Origin: Mesorhizobium sp. M3A.F.Ca.ET.080.04.2.1
GTDB taxonomy: Bacteria; Pseudomonadota; Alphaproteobacteria; Rhizobiales; Rhizobiaceae
Direction: 5' to 3'
DNA length: 64,000 nucleotides
Assembly (NCBI RefSeq): GCF_003952525.1
Contig: NZ_CP034451.1
Coordinates: forward strand, 3,472,001 to 3,536,000
The notes under the pieces were generated by a model, which searched no databases, was not told where the DNA came from, and saw nothing but the letters and a program-made list of their open reading frames with translations. Positions within the stretch are counted from its first letter, which is position 1. The number at the start of each line of letters is the position of its first letter. The translations under genes were made by a program, and so were the position numbers. Positions 35,396 to 44,382 of this stretch are shown piece after piece.

Positions 35396-36301
35396 ATGAT
35401 CGTCCGTCCGCGTCCGGGATTCCTGCACCTGTTCTTCATCATGCGCGGCTCGGTGGTGCCGCGCATCCTGCCGCAGATCTTCGGCTTCGCCGCCTATGGC
35501 GCGCTGGTGGTGGTGATCGTGCGGGCGCTGAAGCTCGATTTCGGCAATGCCGGCACCGCGCCCTTCGCCCTGCTCGGCGTCGCGCTGTCGATCTATCTCG
35601 GCTTCCGCAACAACGCCGCCTATGACCGCTGGTGGGAAGCGCGAAAACTGTGGGGCCAGCTCGTCTTCGATATCCGCAATCTGGCGCGTGCCTCAACCGG
35701 CCTGATCGAAGAGCGCAGCGAGCTGCGCGCCCTGCTGATGGATGCGATCGCGTTCTGCCATTTCCTGCGCGGCCAGCTGCGGCGGGTAGACGCCTTGCCG
35801 GAGGCGCGGGGCTTCATTGGCGATGATGTCGAAGCTGTAGCGAAAGCGGTCAATGCCCCGGACGCCATGCTGCGCAGGATGGGTGCGCGAGTCGCGGCGC
35901 TGCGCAAGAGCGGCGCGATCGATACGATCGGCTACCGCATCCTCGACGAGCGGCTGTCGGAGATCGCCGCAGCGCAGGCCGGCTGCGAGCGCATCACCGG
36001 CACACCGCTGCCCTTCGCCTACACGCTGCTCCTGCAGCGCACGGCTTACGTCTTCTGCCTGCTGCTGCCGTTCGGACTGGCGTCGGCCGCCGGCTGGGCG
36101 ACGCCCTTGTTCACGGCGCTGATCGCCTACACCTTCTTCGGCCTCGATGCGCTGTCGGAGGAGCTTGAGGACCCCTTCGGGACGCAGCCCAACGATCTTG
36201 CGCTGGACGGTCTTTGCCGTGTCTGCGAGATCTCCGTGTTCGAAGCGCTCGGCGAGACGCCGCCGGCGATGATCCCGGCCGACAAGTTCAATTTCTCCTG
36301 A
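35396..36301 (+). CDS. Bestrophin-family anion channel (YneE type)
   Basis: A 301-residue inner-membrane protein. It has RPRPGFLHLFFIMRGSVVPRIL at the start, GFRNNAAYDRWWEARKLWGQ after the first helices and the family signature SEELEDPFGTQPNDLAL near the C-terminus. Bacterial bestrophins form pentameric ion channels; selectivity varies. ATG 35396 is used; ATG 35384 would add four residues. It is followed by a DoxX gene after 130 bases. Confidence 0.9.
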   Translation: MIVRPRPGFLHLFFIMRGSVVPRILPQIFGFAAYGALVVVIVRALKLDFGNAGTAPFALLGVALSIYLGFRNNAAYDRWWEARKLWGQLVFDIRNLARASTGLIEERSELRALLMDAIAFCHFLRGQLRRVDALPEARGFIGDDVEAVAKAVNAPDAMLRRMGARVAALRKSGAIDTIGYRILDERLSEIAAAQAGCERITGTPLPFAYTLLLQRTAYVFCLLLPFGLASAAGWATPLFTALIAYTFFGLDALSEELEDPFGTQPNDLALDGLCRVCEISVFEALGETPPAMIPADKFNFS

Positions 36302-36431
36302 GCCGGGCGGACGCTTGCCGCAGCCGTCCCGAAAAGAACAGCGCCGACTCCTGTAGGATCGCGACGCCGAGCGCCGTCCTTGGTTCGACACTGGCGAGCA
36401 GCCAGGGTTCGAACATCAGGAGACAACAGCA

Positions 36432-36842
36432 ATGAGCATGACTGACGCCGCGCCTGTCTCGAACGGCGCGTTGTGGAGCGGGCGCGCCCTCAGCGCCGTC
36501 GTGATCCTGTTCATGATCTTCGACGGCGTCATCAAGCTGCCGCCGCTCGCCGTGGTCACCGAGACAATGACCGCGCTCGGCTGGCCGGCCGACGCAAGCA
36601 TCGCCCGTCTCCTCGGCATCATCGGGCTGGTCTCGACCGCGCTTTACGCGCTTCCGCGCACCTCCGTGCTCGGCGCCATCCTGCTCACCGCCTATATGGG
36701 TGGCGCCATCTCCACGCATGTGCGCATCGGCAACCCGCTGTTTTCGCACACGCTGTTCGGCGTCTATCTCGATATCATGTTATGGGGCGGGCTCTATCTG
36801 CGCGACGCTAGGGTGCGCGCGCTGTTCCCGTTCAGTCGCTGA
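36432..36842 (+). CDS. DoxX-like small membrane protein
   Basis: A 136-residue protein with four hydrophobic segments. ILFMIFDGVIKLPPLAVV near the N-terminus and GAILLTAYMGGAISTHVRIG near the third helix are typical of DoxX-like proteins. Proposed roles include quinone reduction or redox sensing at the membrane; none is shown here. It is transcribed with the bestrophin gene or from its own promoter. Confidence 0.85.
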   Translation: MSMTDAAPVSNGALWSGRALSAVVILFMIFDGVIKLPPLAVVTETMTALGWPADASIARLLGIIGLVSTALYALPRTSVLGAILLTAYMGGAISTHVRIGNPLFSHTLFGVYLDIMLWGGLYLRDARVRALFPFSR

Positions 36843-37004
36843 AGCGGGTCGCGGTGAAGAATTCGGCCCGCCCCGGAGCGGGGCACCGTCACCGTAGCCC
36901 GCGCGCGGAGCCGCCAATCTTCATTGTTCCAGGGATCAATTTAGCCGGTCGCGAGTTAATGACGTGGCGGCGAGGACGGCGATCCCCGTGAGAGAGGAAC
37001 CAAA

Positions 37005-37268
37005 ATGAAGAAAGTTATTACCATTCTGGTGCTGACGATGGCGCTCGGCGCCTGCTCGCAGACGGAAAAGGGTGCGGCTGTGGGTGGTCTGGGCGGTGCG
37101 GCCGTAGGCGCCGCAGTGGCAAATGATCCGGTGGAGGGCGCGGTGGTCGGCGGCGCCGTCGGCGCAGTGGCCGGCGCGCTGATCGGAAGGGCCAGCGAAC
37201 CCGATCGCTGCCGCTACCGCGACCGTTACGGGCGCGTCTACATAGCGCGCTGCCCGCAGGGTTACTGA
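37005..37268 (+). CDS. Glycine-zipper lipoprotein
   Basis: An 87-residue lipoprotein. The signal peptide ends in the lipobox LGAC, with Cys about 18. It is followed by a glycine-zipper membrane segment (GAAVGGLGGAAVGAAVAND, GGAVGAVAGALIGRA) of YMGG type and a short basic tail with two Cys. Such proteins insert in the outer membrane or periplasmic face and can stabilise the envelope. ATG 37005 has AGAGAGGA upstream. Confidence 0.85.
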   Translation: MKKVITILVLTMALGACSQTEKGAAVGGLGGAAVGAAVANDPVEGAVVGGAVGAVAGALIGRASEPDRCRYRDRYGRVYIARCPQGY

Positions 37269-37290
37269 GGCATTGCATTAGGTTCGAAAG

Positions 37291-37321
37291 AAAAGAACGG
37301 CGGGTTCATGCCCGCCGTTCT
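37291..37321 (-). terminator. Rho-independent terminator after rpsP
   Basis: AGAACGGCGGG (37294-37304), a six-base loop and CCCGCCGTTCT (37311-37321) form a perfect 11-base stem. On the minus strand it is followed by TTTTCTTT, so it ends the ffh-rpsP transcript. It can also stop the converging lipoprotein transcript. Confidence 0.88.
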
Positions 37322-37344
37322 CGTAAGCGAAACCGACGCCGAAT

Positions 37345-37746
37345 TTACTCGGCGGTAGCAGCTTCCGCTTCGGCCGGCGCGGCGCTCGCCGCAGCGACGG
37401 CAGCAGCGGCATCTTCCTGTGCCTTCTTCAGCAGGGCGGCGCGTTCCTGCGCCTTCTTGCCTGGCAGGGCCTTTTGCGGGTTCGAGCGGGCCGAACGCTT
37501 GGCAATGCCGGCTTCGTCGAGGAAGCGGAGGACGCGGTCGGTGGGCTGAGCGCCGTGCGAGAGCCAGTGCTTAACGCGGTCGGCGTCGACCTTGACGCGC
37601 TCGCCGTCCTTCGGCAGCAGCGGGTTCCAGGAGCCGAGCGCCTCGATGAAGCGGCCGTCGCGCGGCGAACGGGCGTCGGCGACGACGACATGGTAGTAGG
37701 GACGCTTCTTCGAGCCCGCACGGGCCAGTCTGATCTTCAGTGCCAT
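37345..37746 (-). CDS. rpsP: 30S ribosomal protein S16
   Basis: A 133-residue S16 with [21 protein letters not shown] and [13 protein letters not shown] at the N-terminus and an Ala/Glu-rich C-terminal extension (about 95-133) usual in rhizobia. ATG 37746 has AGGAGAAAGAG upstream. S16 assembles early in the 30S body. The usual downstream genes rimM, trmD and rplS are absent: a terminator and a converging gene follow instead. Confidence 0.97.
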   Translation of the reverse strand: MALKIRLARAGSKKRPYYHVVVADARSPRDGRFIEALGSWNPLLPKDGERVKVDADRVKHWLSHGAQPTDRVLRFLDEAGIAKRSARSNPQKALPGKKAQERAALLKKAQEDAAAAVAAASAAPAEAEAATAE

Positions 37747-37849
37747 TCTCTTTCTCCTAAAAGCTCTGATTTCGTTGATCGGTTGAGGCTGGTCATTTGT
37801 GCATGTCGTATCCCAAAATCGCTCGGCACTTTTGGGCGACATGCATTGA

Positions 37850-38176
37850 TCAGCCGGCTTTCGTCACGCCGTTGTTGGCGGCGATCTGTTCGTGATGACG
37901 GATGACTTCGCGGACCACGAAGTTGAGGAACTTCTCCGCGAAATCTGGATCGAGATGCGCATCCTTCGCCAGTTGGCGAAGGCGGGCGATCTGCTGCTGC
38001 TCGCGCGCCGGGTCGGCGGGCGGCAAGCCATGCTCGGCCTTCAGCACGCCGACCGCCTTGGTGCAGCGGAAGCGTTCGGCCAGCATATGGATGAGGGCCG
38101 CGTCGATGTTGTCGATCGAAGCGCGGTAGCCCGCCAGGATGGCGCGTGCGTCGGCCATATCCTTGTCCTCGTTCAT
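37850..38176 (-). CDS. Chorismate mutase (AroQ type)
   Basis: A 108-residue all-helical AroQ-class chorismate mutase that converts chorismate to prephenate. Marks are [27 protein letters not shown], then [17 protein letters not shown] and the C-terminal [17 protein letters not shown] 38176 is used; ATG 38158 is also possible. It is located between ffh (25 bases upstream) and rpsP (104 bases downstream), an order usual in rhizobia. Confidence 0.92.
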   Translation of the reverse strand: MNEDKDMADARAILAGYRASIDNIDAALIHMLAERFRCTKAVGVLKAEHGLPPADPAREQQQIARLRQLAKDAHLDPDFAEKFLNFVVREVIRHHEQIAANNGVTKAG

Positions 38177-38200
38177 CGCCGTCTCACTTCTTCTTGCCCA

Positions 38201-39802
38201 TCATTTCTTCTTTCCAAGGCCAGGCAGCCCGCCGCCGCCCAGGCCGGGAAGGCCGGGCAACTTCATGCCGCCAGGCAGGCCGGGCAGCCCGCCGCCGCCG
38301 GGCAGGCCGCCCGGCAGGCCCTTGCCGAGACCGGCGGCCTGGGCCTGCTTCTGCAGCGCCTCGAGCTGCTTGGGATCCATCTTCGACAGGTCGGGCATGC
38401 CACCGCCCATTAAGCCGCCCGGGCCGCCAGGCATCATGCCGCCAAGCCCCATCTTCGAGGCAAGGCCGCCCATCATGCCGCGCATCAGGCCGCCGCCTTT
38501 GCCCTTGCCGCCCATCGCCTTCATCATGTCGGCCATGCCGCGATGCATCTTCAAGAGCTTATTGATCTCGGCAGCATCGGTGCCGGATCCGGCGGCGATG
38601 CGCTTCTTGCGCGAATGCTTGAGAAGATCCGGGTTGGCGCGCTCGGCCTTGGTCATCGAGGAGATGATGGCGAGCTGGCGACGAAACATCTTGTCGTCGA
38701 AACCAGCGGCGGCAAGCTGATCCTTCATCTTGCCCATGCCGGGCATCATGCCCATGATGCCGCCCATGCCGCCCATTTTCGACATCTGCTGAAGCTGCGC
38801 GGCAAGGTCGTTCAGATCGAACTTGCCCGACTGCATCTTTTTCGCCATCGCAGCCGCCTGTTCGGCGTCGATGGTTTCGGCGGCCTTCTCGACCAGCGAG
38901 ACGATGTCGCCCATGCCGAGGATGCGGTCGGCGATGCGCTTGGGGTGGAATTCCTCGAGCCCGTCCATCTTCTCGCCGGTGCCGATCAGCTTGATCGGCT
39001 TGCCGGTGACGGCGCGCATCGAAAGTGCGGCGCCGCCGCGGCCGTCGCCATCCATGCGGGTGAGCACCAGGCCGGTGATGCCGACGCGCTCGTCGAAGCT
39101 CTTGGCCAGGTTGACGGCGTCCTGGCCGGTCAGCGAGTCGGCAACCAGCAGGATCTCGTGCGGCGACGACACCTTCTTGATGTCGGCCATCTCGATCATC
39201 AGCGGCTCGTCGATATGCGTGCGGCCGGCGGTGTCGAGGATGACGACGTCATGCCCGCCAAGCTTTGCCGCCTGCACGGCGCGGCGGGCGATGTCGACCG
39301 GACTCTGGCCGGCGATGATCGGCAGTGTGGCGACCTTGGTCTGCTCGCCGAGCTGGCGCAGCTGCTCCTGCGCGGCCGGACGCCGCGTGTCGAGCGAAGC
39401 CATCAAGACCTTCTTGTTCTGACGCTCGGTCAGCCGCTTGGCGATCTTGGCCGAGGTCGTCGTCTTGCCGGAGCCCTGCAGGCCGACCATCATGACGACG
39501 ACCGGCGCCGGTGCGTTGAGATCGACGGCTACGCCTTCGGCGCCGAGCATGTCGACCAGCTCGTCATGGACGATCTTGACGACCATCTGTCCGGGCTTGA
39601 TCGACTTCAGCACAGCGGCGCCGACCGCCTTCTCGCGCACCTTGTCGGTGAAGGAACGCACCACCTCCAGCGCCACGTCGGCCTCGAGCAGCGCCCGGCG
39701 CACTTCGCGCAACGCCGCCGAGACATCGGCCTCGGACAGCGCGCCGCGGCCGGTCAGGCCGTTCAGGATGGAGCCAAGGCGCTCTTGCAGGGATTCAAAC
39801 AT
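38201..39802 (-). CDS. ffh: Signal recognition particle protein Ffh
   Basis: A 533-residue SRP54 GTPase that binds 4.5S RNA and signal peptides and hands ribosomes to FtsY. Domain order is N (1-90), G with GLQGSGKTTTSAKIAKRL, DTRRPAAQEQL and DTAGRTHIDEPL, and the Met-rich M domain (GGMGGIMGMMPGMGKMK). The C-terminus is extended by about 60 residues rich in Gly, Pro, Met and Leu (GGLPGLPGGMKLPGLPG). ATG 39802 is chosen; upstream sequence lacks character. It is the first gene of the ffh-chorismate mutase-rpsP run. Confidence 0.97.
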   Translation of the reverse strand: MFESLQERLGSILNGLTGRGALSEADVSAALREVRRALLEADVALEVVRSFTDKVREKAVGAAVLKSIKPGQMVVKIVHDELVDMLGAEGVAVDLNAPAPVVVMMVGLQGSGKTTTSAKIAKRLTERQNKKVLMASLDTRRPAAQEQLRQLGEQTKVATLPIIAGQSPVDIARRAVQAAKLGGHDVVILDTAGRTHIDEPLMIEMADIKKVSSPHEILLVADSLTGQDAVNLAKSFDERVGITGLVLTRMDGDGRGGAALSMRAVTGKPIKLIGTGEKMDGLEEFHPKRIADRILGMGDIVSLVEKAAETIDAEQAAAMAKKMQSGKFDLNDLAAQLQQMSKMGGMGGIMGMMPGMGKMKDQLAAAGFDDKMFRRQLAIISSMTKAERANPDLLKHSRKKRIAAGSGTDAAEINKLLKMHRGMADMMKAMGGKGKGGGLMRGMMGGLASKMGLGGMMPGGPGGLMGGGMPDLSKMDPKQLEALQKQAQAAGLGKGLPGGLPGGGGLPGLPGGMKLPGLPGLGGGGLPGLGKKK

Positions 39803-40112
39803 TCGACTTCCTTTTCTCTGGCACCTGCGGATGCCGGAGAGGTAATGCGTTCGCGTCAAGTCGCCAAACAAAGCCAAAGCCAAAAAGCACCCGGGGGCGC
39901 ATTGCGCTGCCGGGTGTTGGCCTCCAGGATCGGTTTACAGCACTTGCCTCAAACGAGGGCTCGGCGTCCTGGTCGGCTTCGCGAAGGGAAACTCGTCGCG
40001 GAATTCGTGGGGTGTAGACAGGAAATCGGGCTCAGAGTCAAGGCAGACGCCGCTTCGGGGCCAAAGGCCGCGATCCCGAGCGGCTAAGGACAGCCGATCG
40101 GCCGTTCAAATC
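39803..40112. other. Intergenic region without recognised gene
   Basis: This 310-base stretch between ffh and the CPBP protease has no frame with protein character. It should hold the ffh promoter. A CACCCGG-19-CCGGGTG hairpin (about 39889-39917) is the only clear structure. I see no 4.5S RNA here. Confidence 0.5.
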
Positions 40113-41042
40113 CTACGGCGCGACCTTCAGCGGCGAACGGCGGTGGAGAAGCAGCAGCATCGTCAGCAGGGTGCTGGCGATACCGATCGCGGCGATGAGC
40201 ACGGCGTCCCATGTCGTCCAGCCCGGACCCTCGAGCGGCTTGGCGTTGAGCAGGGCGAAGGAATTGTAGCTCTGCTGATGCGAGATCAGCAGGAAGCCGG
40301 TCAGGTTGTTGCCGAGATGGGCGCCGAAGGCGGCGCCTAGATTGCCGGTCCTGTAGACCAGCAGGGTCAGAAGCAGGGCGAAGGCGGCGATGGAGACCAG
40401 CACGCAGGCATTGATGGCCAGCGTCGAGGCCGTGCTCCAGTGCAGCGCGGTGAACAGAAGCACCGGCAGCGTCGCCCAGATCAGCGGGCTGCCAAACCTG
40501 CTGGCGAACCCGCGCAGAAGATAGCCGCGAAACAGCACCTCCTCGGAGGAGGTCTGCAGAAAGGCAAGCAGCAGGATCGGGACGAGGAAGAGTAGCCATG
40601 ACGCGAGCGGGATCGGGCCGCGGTCGATGTCCGGCTGCAGGCCGTAAAGCAGGATCTCCGAAATCAGCGAGGTGATCAGGACCGCGATCAGGCCTTTGAC
40701 AAAACCGTCCCACGACACGCGCCGGGTGGTGCCGATCAGGGCCGAGAGCGGCTCGCCATGGACGAAACGCATCGCCACCCACAAGCCGATCCAGATGCCG
40801 GCAAACGACAGCAGCGCGGTGAGAATTCCGACCGGCGAGGCGAGGAAGTCCTGCACATGCTGCCCGGTCGACGGGCCAAGATGCCAGACGACAAAGGCAT
40901 AGGTGCCGGCAAAGAGCACGAGCACCGTCATGGCCATCCAGAAGGCGACCACGATCGCGGTTCCGAGAAGAAGCCGCGGGATAGTGGTCTTTCGGTTGGG
41001 CGAGCGCCGGTAACTCTCGAAGGCGGCACTGTGGATGGTCAT
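40113..41042 (-). CDS. CPBP-family intramembrane metalloprotease
   Basis: A 309-residue protein with about eight membrane helices of the CAAX protease/bacteriocin-processing (ABI) family. The active-site motifs are SSEEVLFRGYLLRG (EExxxR) and FTALHWS (FxxxH), plus a third His/Asn region with GAHLGNN. It may cleave membrane-anchored substrates or confer bacteriocin self-immunity in some species. ATG 41042 is chosen. No linked bacteriocin gene is seen. Confidence 0.9.
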   Translation of the reverse strand: MTIHSAAFESYRRSPNRKTTIPRLLLGTAIVVAFWMAMTVLVLFAGTYAFVVWHLGPSTGQHVQDFLASPVGILTALLSFAGIWIGLWVAMRFVHGEPLSALIGTTRRVSWDGFVKGLIAVLITSLISEILLYGLQPDIDRGPIPLASWLLFLVPILLLAFLQTSSEEVLFRGYLLRGFASRFGSPLIWATLPVLLFTALHWSTASTLAINACVLVSIAAFALLLTLLVYRTGNLGAAFGAHLGNNLTGFLLISHQQSYNSFALLNAKPLEGPGWTTWDAVLIAAIGIASTLLTMLLLLHRRSPLKVAP

Positions 41043-41260
41043 GTGGGTCCCCGGCCGAACGCTTTCGGCTGTATGATGTAGGAGGACGGCGGTTACCGCG
41101 CGATTACCGTAGCGTGGGTCGTGGCTGAATTGGCTGCTTCGAGCGCACAATGCGGCGCCGACACCCGACGCGATCAATGTTCCAGCCAGCCTCCGGCCGT
41201 GGCGCTTCGGCCAATTCGCGAACGTATGCCGCGACGACAAGCCGCTTCCAGCACGCAAGC

Positions 41261-41288
41261 AAACGGCCGCCATGGCTAGCGGCCGTTT
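41261..41288 (-). terminator. Hairpin terminator after SH3-domain gene
   Basis: AAACGGCCGC (41261-41270) and GCGGCCGTTT (41279-41288) form a perfect 10-base stem, 18 bases after the SH3-domain gene stop. There is no T-tract, so termination may be weak. The rest of 41043-41260 shows no gene. Confidence 0.5.
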
Positions 41289-41306
41289 GTGGTGTGAGTC
41301 TCGCAA

Positions 41307-41906
41307 TCAGCGCATCACATAGACGATGCGCCGCGTGCCCGGATCGACCAGCGCCGGCTGGTTGTTCACATAGACATAGCGGTAGTTGTAGTCCGGGATT
41401 TCGCGCAACTCGACCGATTCGGGCAGGGTCGCCCCGGTCACCACCTCGCCTTCGAGATAGACGGGATCGACCCGGTGCGTGGTCACGTAGGTGCCGACCG
41501 CGGCCGGCGGCCTGGCGATCGGATCGATCGGCTCGCCCGCAACGATCGCTGCGGTATAATTGTCCGTATAGATATCGTCGGCTGGCGGCTGGACGATGGC
41601 GATGTTTGCTTCGGCCGGCCGGCGCGTCAGCACGACGCGGTTGCCGCCGAACTCGCCCGTCACATAGTCCGAATAGACCCAGCCGTTGCCGCCCGCCTCG
41701 GCGATGGTGCACCATTTGCTGTTTTGGATGCAGCCGGTGAGCGTTGCCGACTGGCCAGCCGCCAACACGCCAATGACGGGATATTGCGGGCCGGGACCGG
41801 CGCGCACATTGAGATCGGTCACCGCCGAGACAGGGGTATCGGCCAGGGCAGCGCCCGACAGGGCGAGCAGCGCACCGGCAACCGCCGGAAACAGAACGCT
41901 TTTCAT
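41307..41906 (-). CDS. Exported SH3b/DUF1236 protein
   Basis: A 199-residue protein with a signal peptide (hydrophobic to about 20, cut after ALAD) and an SH3b domain (about 25-90): TDLNVRAGPGPQYPVIGVL then CTIAEAGGNGWVYSDYVTG. The C-terminal half matches DUF1236, ending VELREIPDYNYRYVYVNNQ then RRIVYVMR. SH3b modules bind peptidoglycan or peptides; the protein is probably periplasmic. DUF1236 proteins are common in rhizobia with unknown role. Confidence 0.85.
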   Translation of the reverse strand: MKSVLFPAVAGALLALSGAALADTPVSAVTDLNVRAGPGPQYPVIGVLAAGQSATLTGCIQNSKWCTIAEAGGNGWVYSDYVTGEFGGNRVVLTRRPAEANIAIVQPPADDIYTDNYTAAIVAGEPIDPIARPPAAVGTYVTTHRVDPVYLEGEVVTGATLPESVELREIPDYNYRYVYVNNQPALVDPGTRRIVYVMR

Positions 41907-41971
41907 GGTTTCTCTCCGTTTTTCAACGCTCCCTCGGGCTCGGAAACGAAACCAGGCCTTATGCGTTCCGG

Positions 41972-43069
41972 CTAAAGTGCTGCCGCCTCCTCACGAATTG
42001 TTCCATGGTCTTGCTGCAGACCGCTCAAAAGAGCGTGAACGAAGGCGAGTTTTCGCGCCGTCATATCCGAGATCACGAAGGGGTAGAGGTCGGGCAGGCC
42101 CATGCAGCGGTTGATCGAATTGGAGGCCTCCGACAACACGAGCCAGCGGGCAAGGATCTTTTCGAACGACTCCGGCGGCGGATCGGGATCCGCAGGCGCC
42201 GGCTGCAAATGCCCGCCCGTATCGCCCCGCGGCAGCGCGTCGGCGTCCACCGTCTCCAGCCGCCCGAGCGGGAAATTCAGCGCATGCACCATCTCCAGCG
42301 TGTCGGTGATGTGCAGGTAATGCGCCCAGGTCTCGGCCCAGTCCTCCCAGGGATGCGACGTCGCATAGGCCGAGATGTGGTGCTGCTGCCAGTCCGGCGG
42401 CGCACCGCCGGCGTAATAGGCCTTCAGCGCCTGCTCGTAATCGGCCTGCTCGTTGCCGAACAGGGCGCGGAAGGCCGCAAGCCGTTGCGGATCGTCGCGG
42501 ATCAGCCGGTCCCAGTAATAATGCCCGAGTTCGTGACGGAAATGGCCGAGCAAGGTCCGGTAGTTCTCGCCCATCTCGACGCGCCGCCTCTCTCGCTCGG
42601 CGGAATCGGCCTCGGCGACATTGAGCGTGATCAGGCCGTTGTCGTGGCCGGTGAGGATGCGCTCACCGCCCGGCCCGCCGCCGATCGGGTCGGCGAGGAA
42701 GTCGAAGGCAAGCCCAGCCTCGTCCGAAGGGTCGGCCTTCGCGACAACCGGCAGGCCACAGGCAAGCAGCGAATAGACGGCGCGCTTCTTCGCCGCCTCG
42801 ACGCGTATCCAGCGCCGGCGATTGCCGTCCACCGACAGGTCCGGGATCAGTTGGTTGAGCGCGCAAGCGCGGCAGAAGGCCCGGTCCGGCTCGGCGCGCC
42901 AGTTGCAGGCGCATTCGTCGGCATTGCCGCAGGGCAAGACGCCGCCGGCGCCGGAGAGCACGAAGCGCGCCTGCTCAGGGTCATAGAGCACCAGGCTGGC
43001 GCAGTTCAGGCATTGGGCGTTCTCGAAATAGAGCCGGTGGCCGCAATTTGGGCAGTCGAACAGCTTCAT
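41972..43069 (-). CDS. Zinc-ribbon putative metallopeptidase (DUF2248 type)
   Basis: A 365-residue protein starting with a Cys-rich zinc ribbon (FDCPNCGHRLYF, then CLNCA at about 20-24, and a second Cys set up to about residue 69). The catalytic motif HFRHELGHYYWDRL (His 179, Glu 180, His 183) is intact. A second part (HPWEDWAETWAHYLHITDTL) carries another acidic and His set. This is the bacterial zinc_ribbon/Zn_peptidase family of unknown substrate. It is divergent from the transglycosylase gene with 264 bases between. Confidence 0.88.
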   Translation of the reverse strand: MKLFDCPNCGHRLYFENAQCLNCASLVLYDPEQARFVLSGAGGVLPCGNADECACNWRAEPDRAFCRACALNQLIPDLSVDGNRRRWIRVEAAKKRAVYSLLACGLPVVAKADPSDEAGLAFDFLADPIGGGPGGERILTGHDNGLITLNVAEADSAERERRRVEMGENYRTLLGHFRHELGHYYWDRLIRDDPQRLAAFRALFGNEQADYEQALKAYYAGGAPPDWQQHHISAYATSHPWEDWAETWAHYLHITDTLEMVHALNFPLGRLETVDADALPRGDTGGHLQPAPADPDPPPESFEKILARWLVLSEASNSINRCMGLPDLYPFVISDMTARKLAFVHALLSGLQQDHGTIREEAAAL

Positions 43070-43333
43070 CTGTCATCGACCCGTGGGAAGGGAATGGGAG
43101 CTGGGCTTGGCCCAAACGCCTGTCGAGGCGCTGCGTTCCAACGCTATCTCGCCGCAAGCTGGGCGCCCCCGGGCGCCACATCTTTCACAAAACCGAGGGC
43201 CCGCCATAATAATTACTTGATCGTGGGCAAATTCCCCGGCATTCGCCGGTGCAACCGCGGGGGCGGTGACAATCGGCCGCTTCGCTGGCAAATTCGCAAC
43301 CGGGACGTGATTCAGGCAAACCAGGAGAAAAGC

Positions 43334-44131
43334 ATGGCATTTCTTGCCAAGGGAAAGGTTTTTGTGGCCGCGACGCTCGCGGTCTTTGCAATGGTGACGG
43401 GCGCCGAGGCAGCAGGCAGCTGCGGCAAGAACGGTGCCGGCTTCGAGGCCTGGAAGCAAGAGTTTGCCGCTGAGGCCAAGGCAGAGGGTGTGGGCCAGAG
43501 GGGCCTGTCCGCATTGGCCGGCGCGACCTACGCGACACGGACGATCGCCGCCGACCGCGCCATTCACAAGGCTTTCAGCGGCTCGGTGGAAGAGTTCATG
43601 AAGCGCCGCGGCGGGGCCGCGATCATCTCCAAGGGCCGCGCACTGAAGAAGGCGAACGCGGCGCTGTTCGACCGGATCGAGCAGACCTACGGCGTACCGC
43701 CGGGCGTGTTGCTCGCCATCTGGGGCATGGAGACGGGCTTCGGTGCGTCCATGGGCAACCAGAACACTGTCTCGGCCATTCTGACGCTGGCCTATGATTG
43801 CCGCCGCCCGGACTATTTCTACCCGCATGCCATTGCAGCGCTGCAGCTGGTCGACCGCGGGGCGCTGACCTCGGCGTCAGTCGGCGCCATGCATGGCGAG
43901 ATCGGCCACACGCAGTTCCTGCCCGGCAACGTCCTGAAATACGGCGTCGGCAGCGGGAATCTGCGCGACAAGAACACGGCCCTGGCTTCCACCGCCAATT
44001 TCCTCAAGGGTCATGGCTGGCAGGCGGGCGCGAGCTATCAGGCAAACATGGGCGCCATTGCCGGCTGGAATTCGGCAAGTGTCTACCAGCAGGCCATCGC
44101 CCGTATCGCCGAAGCGATCGACGGCGAGTGA
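43334..44131 (+). CDS. Lytic murein transglycosylase (SLT_2/MltB-like)
   Basis: A 265-residue exported enzyme that cleaves peptidoglycan glycan strands. A signal peptide ends near GAEAAG. The SLT_2 core reads TYGVPPGVLLAIWGMETGFG, with catalytic Glu in METGFG, and GEIGHTQFLPGNVLKYGV is typical of MltB-type proteins. AGGAG precedes ATG 43334. It is periplasmic rather than lipid-anchored, since no lipobox is seen. A palindromic repeat follows the gene. Confidence 0.9.
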   Translation: MAFLAKGKVFVAATLAVFAMVTGAEAAGSCGKNGAGFEAWKQEFAAEAKAEGVGQRGLSALAGATYATRTIAADRAIHKAFSGSVEEFMKRRGGAAIISKGRALKKANAALFDRIEQTYGVPPGVLLAIWGMETGFGASMGNQNTVSAILTLAYDCRRPDYFYPHAIAALQLVDRGALTSASVGAMHGEIGHTQFLPGNVLKYGVGSGNLRDKNTALASTANFLKGHGWQAGASYQANMGAIAGWNSASVYQQAIARIAEAIDGE

Positions 44132-44196
44132 CGGGCTCTTTCTGCTTTTGACCTAAATTGGCTGCGCTGGAGATTTGCGAAGGCCGAGGTGACGGC

Positions 44197-44380
44197 CAAT
44201 CTCCCCCCTTGCGGGGGAGATGTCCGGCAGGACAGAGGGGGGTGCTGTCCCGCCAGCCTGTTTAGCAAATCGTCGCCGGATATTAATGCCGCGTTCGGTT
44301 GCAAATTGTGGGGGTCGGCGATCCTTCCCACCCCCCTCTGCCCTGCCGGGCATCTCCCCCGCAAGGGGGGAGATCGGCAG
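44197..44380. repeat. Two inverted palindromic repeats after argG
   Basis: Left copy 44197-44243 (ATCTCCCCCCTTGCGGGGGA then GGCAGGACAGAGGGGGG) and right copy 44328-44380 (CCCCCCTCTGCCCTGCCGGGC then CTCCCCCGCAAGGGGGGAG) face each other across about 84 bases. The right copy ends two bases from the argG stop and probably terminates argG. The inner 84 bases have no recognised gene. Confidence 0.75.
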
Positions 44381-44382
44381 CT

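Noticed and set aside
39803..40112. Possible 4.5S RNA near ffh
   Set aside because: The conserved SRP RNA loop sequence was not found; only a short hairpin is present.
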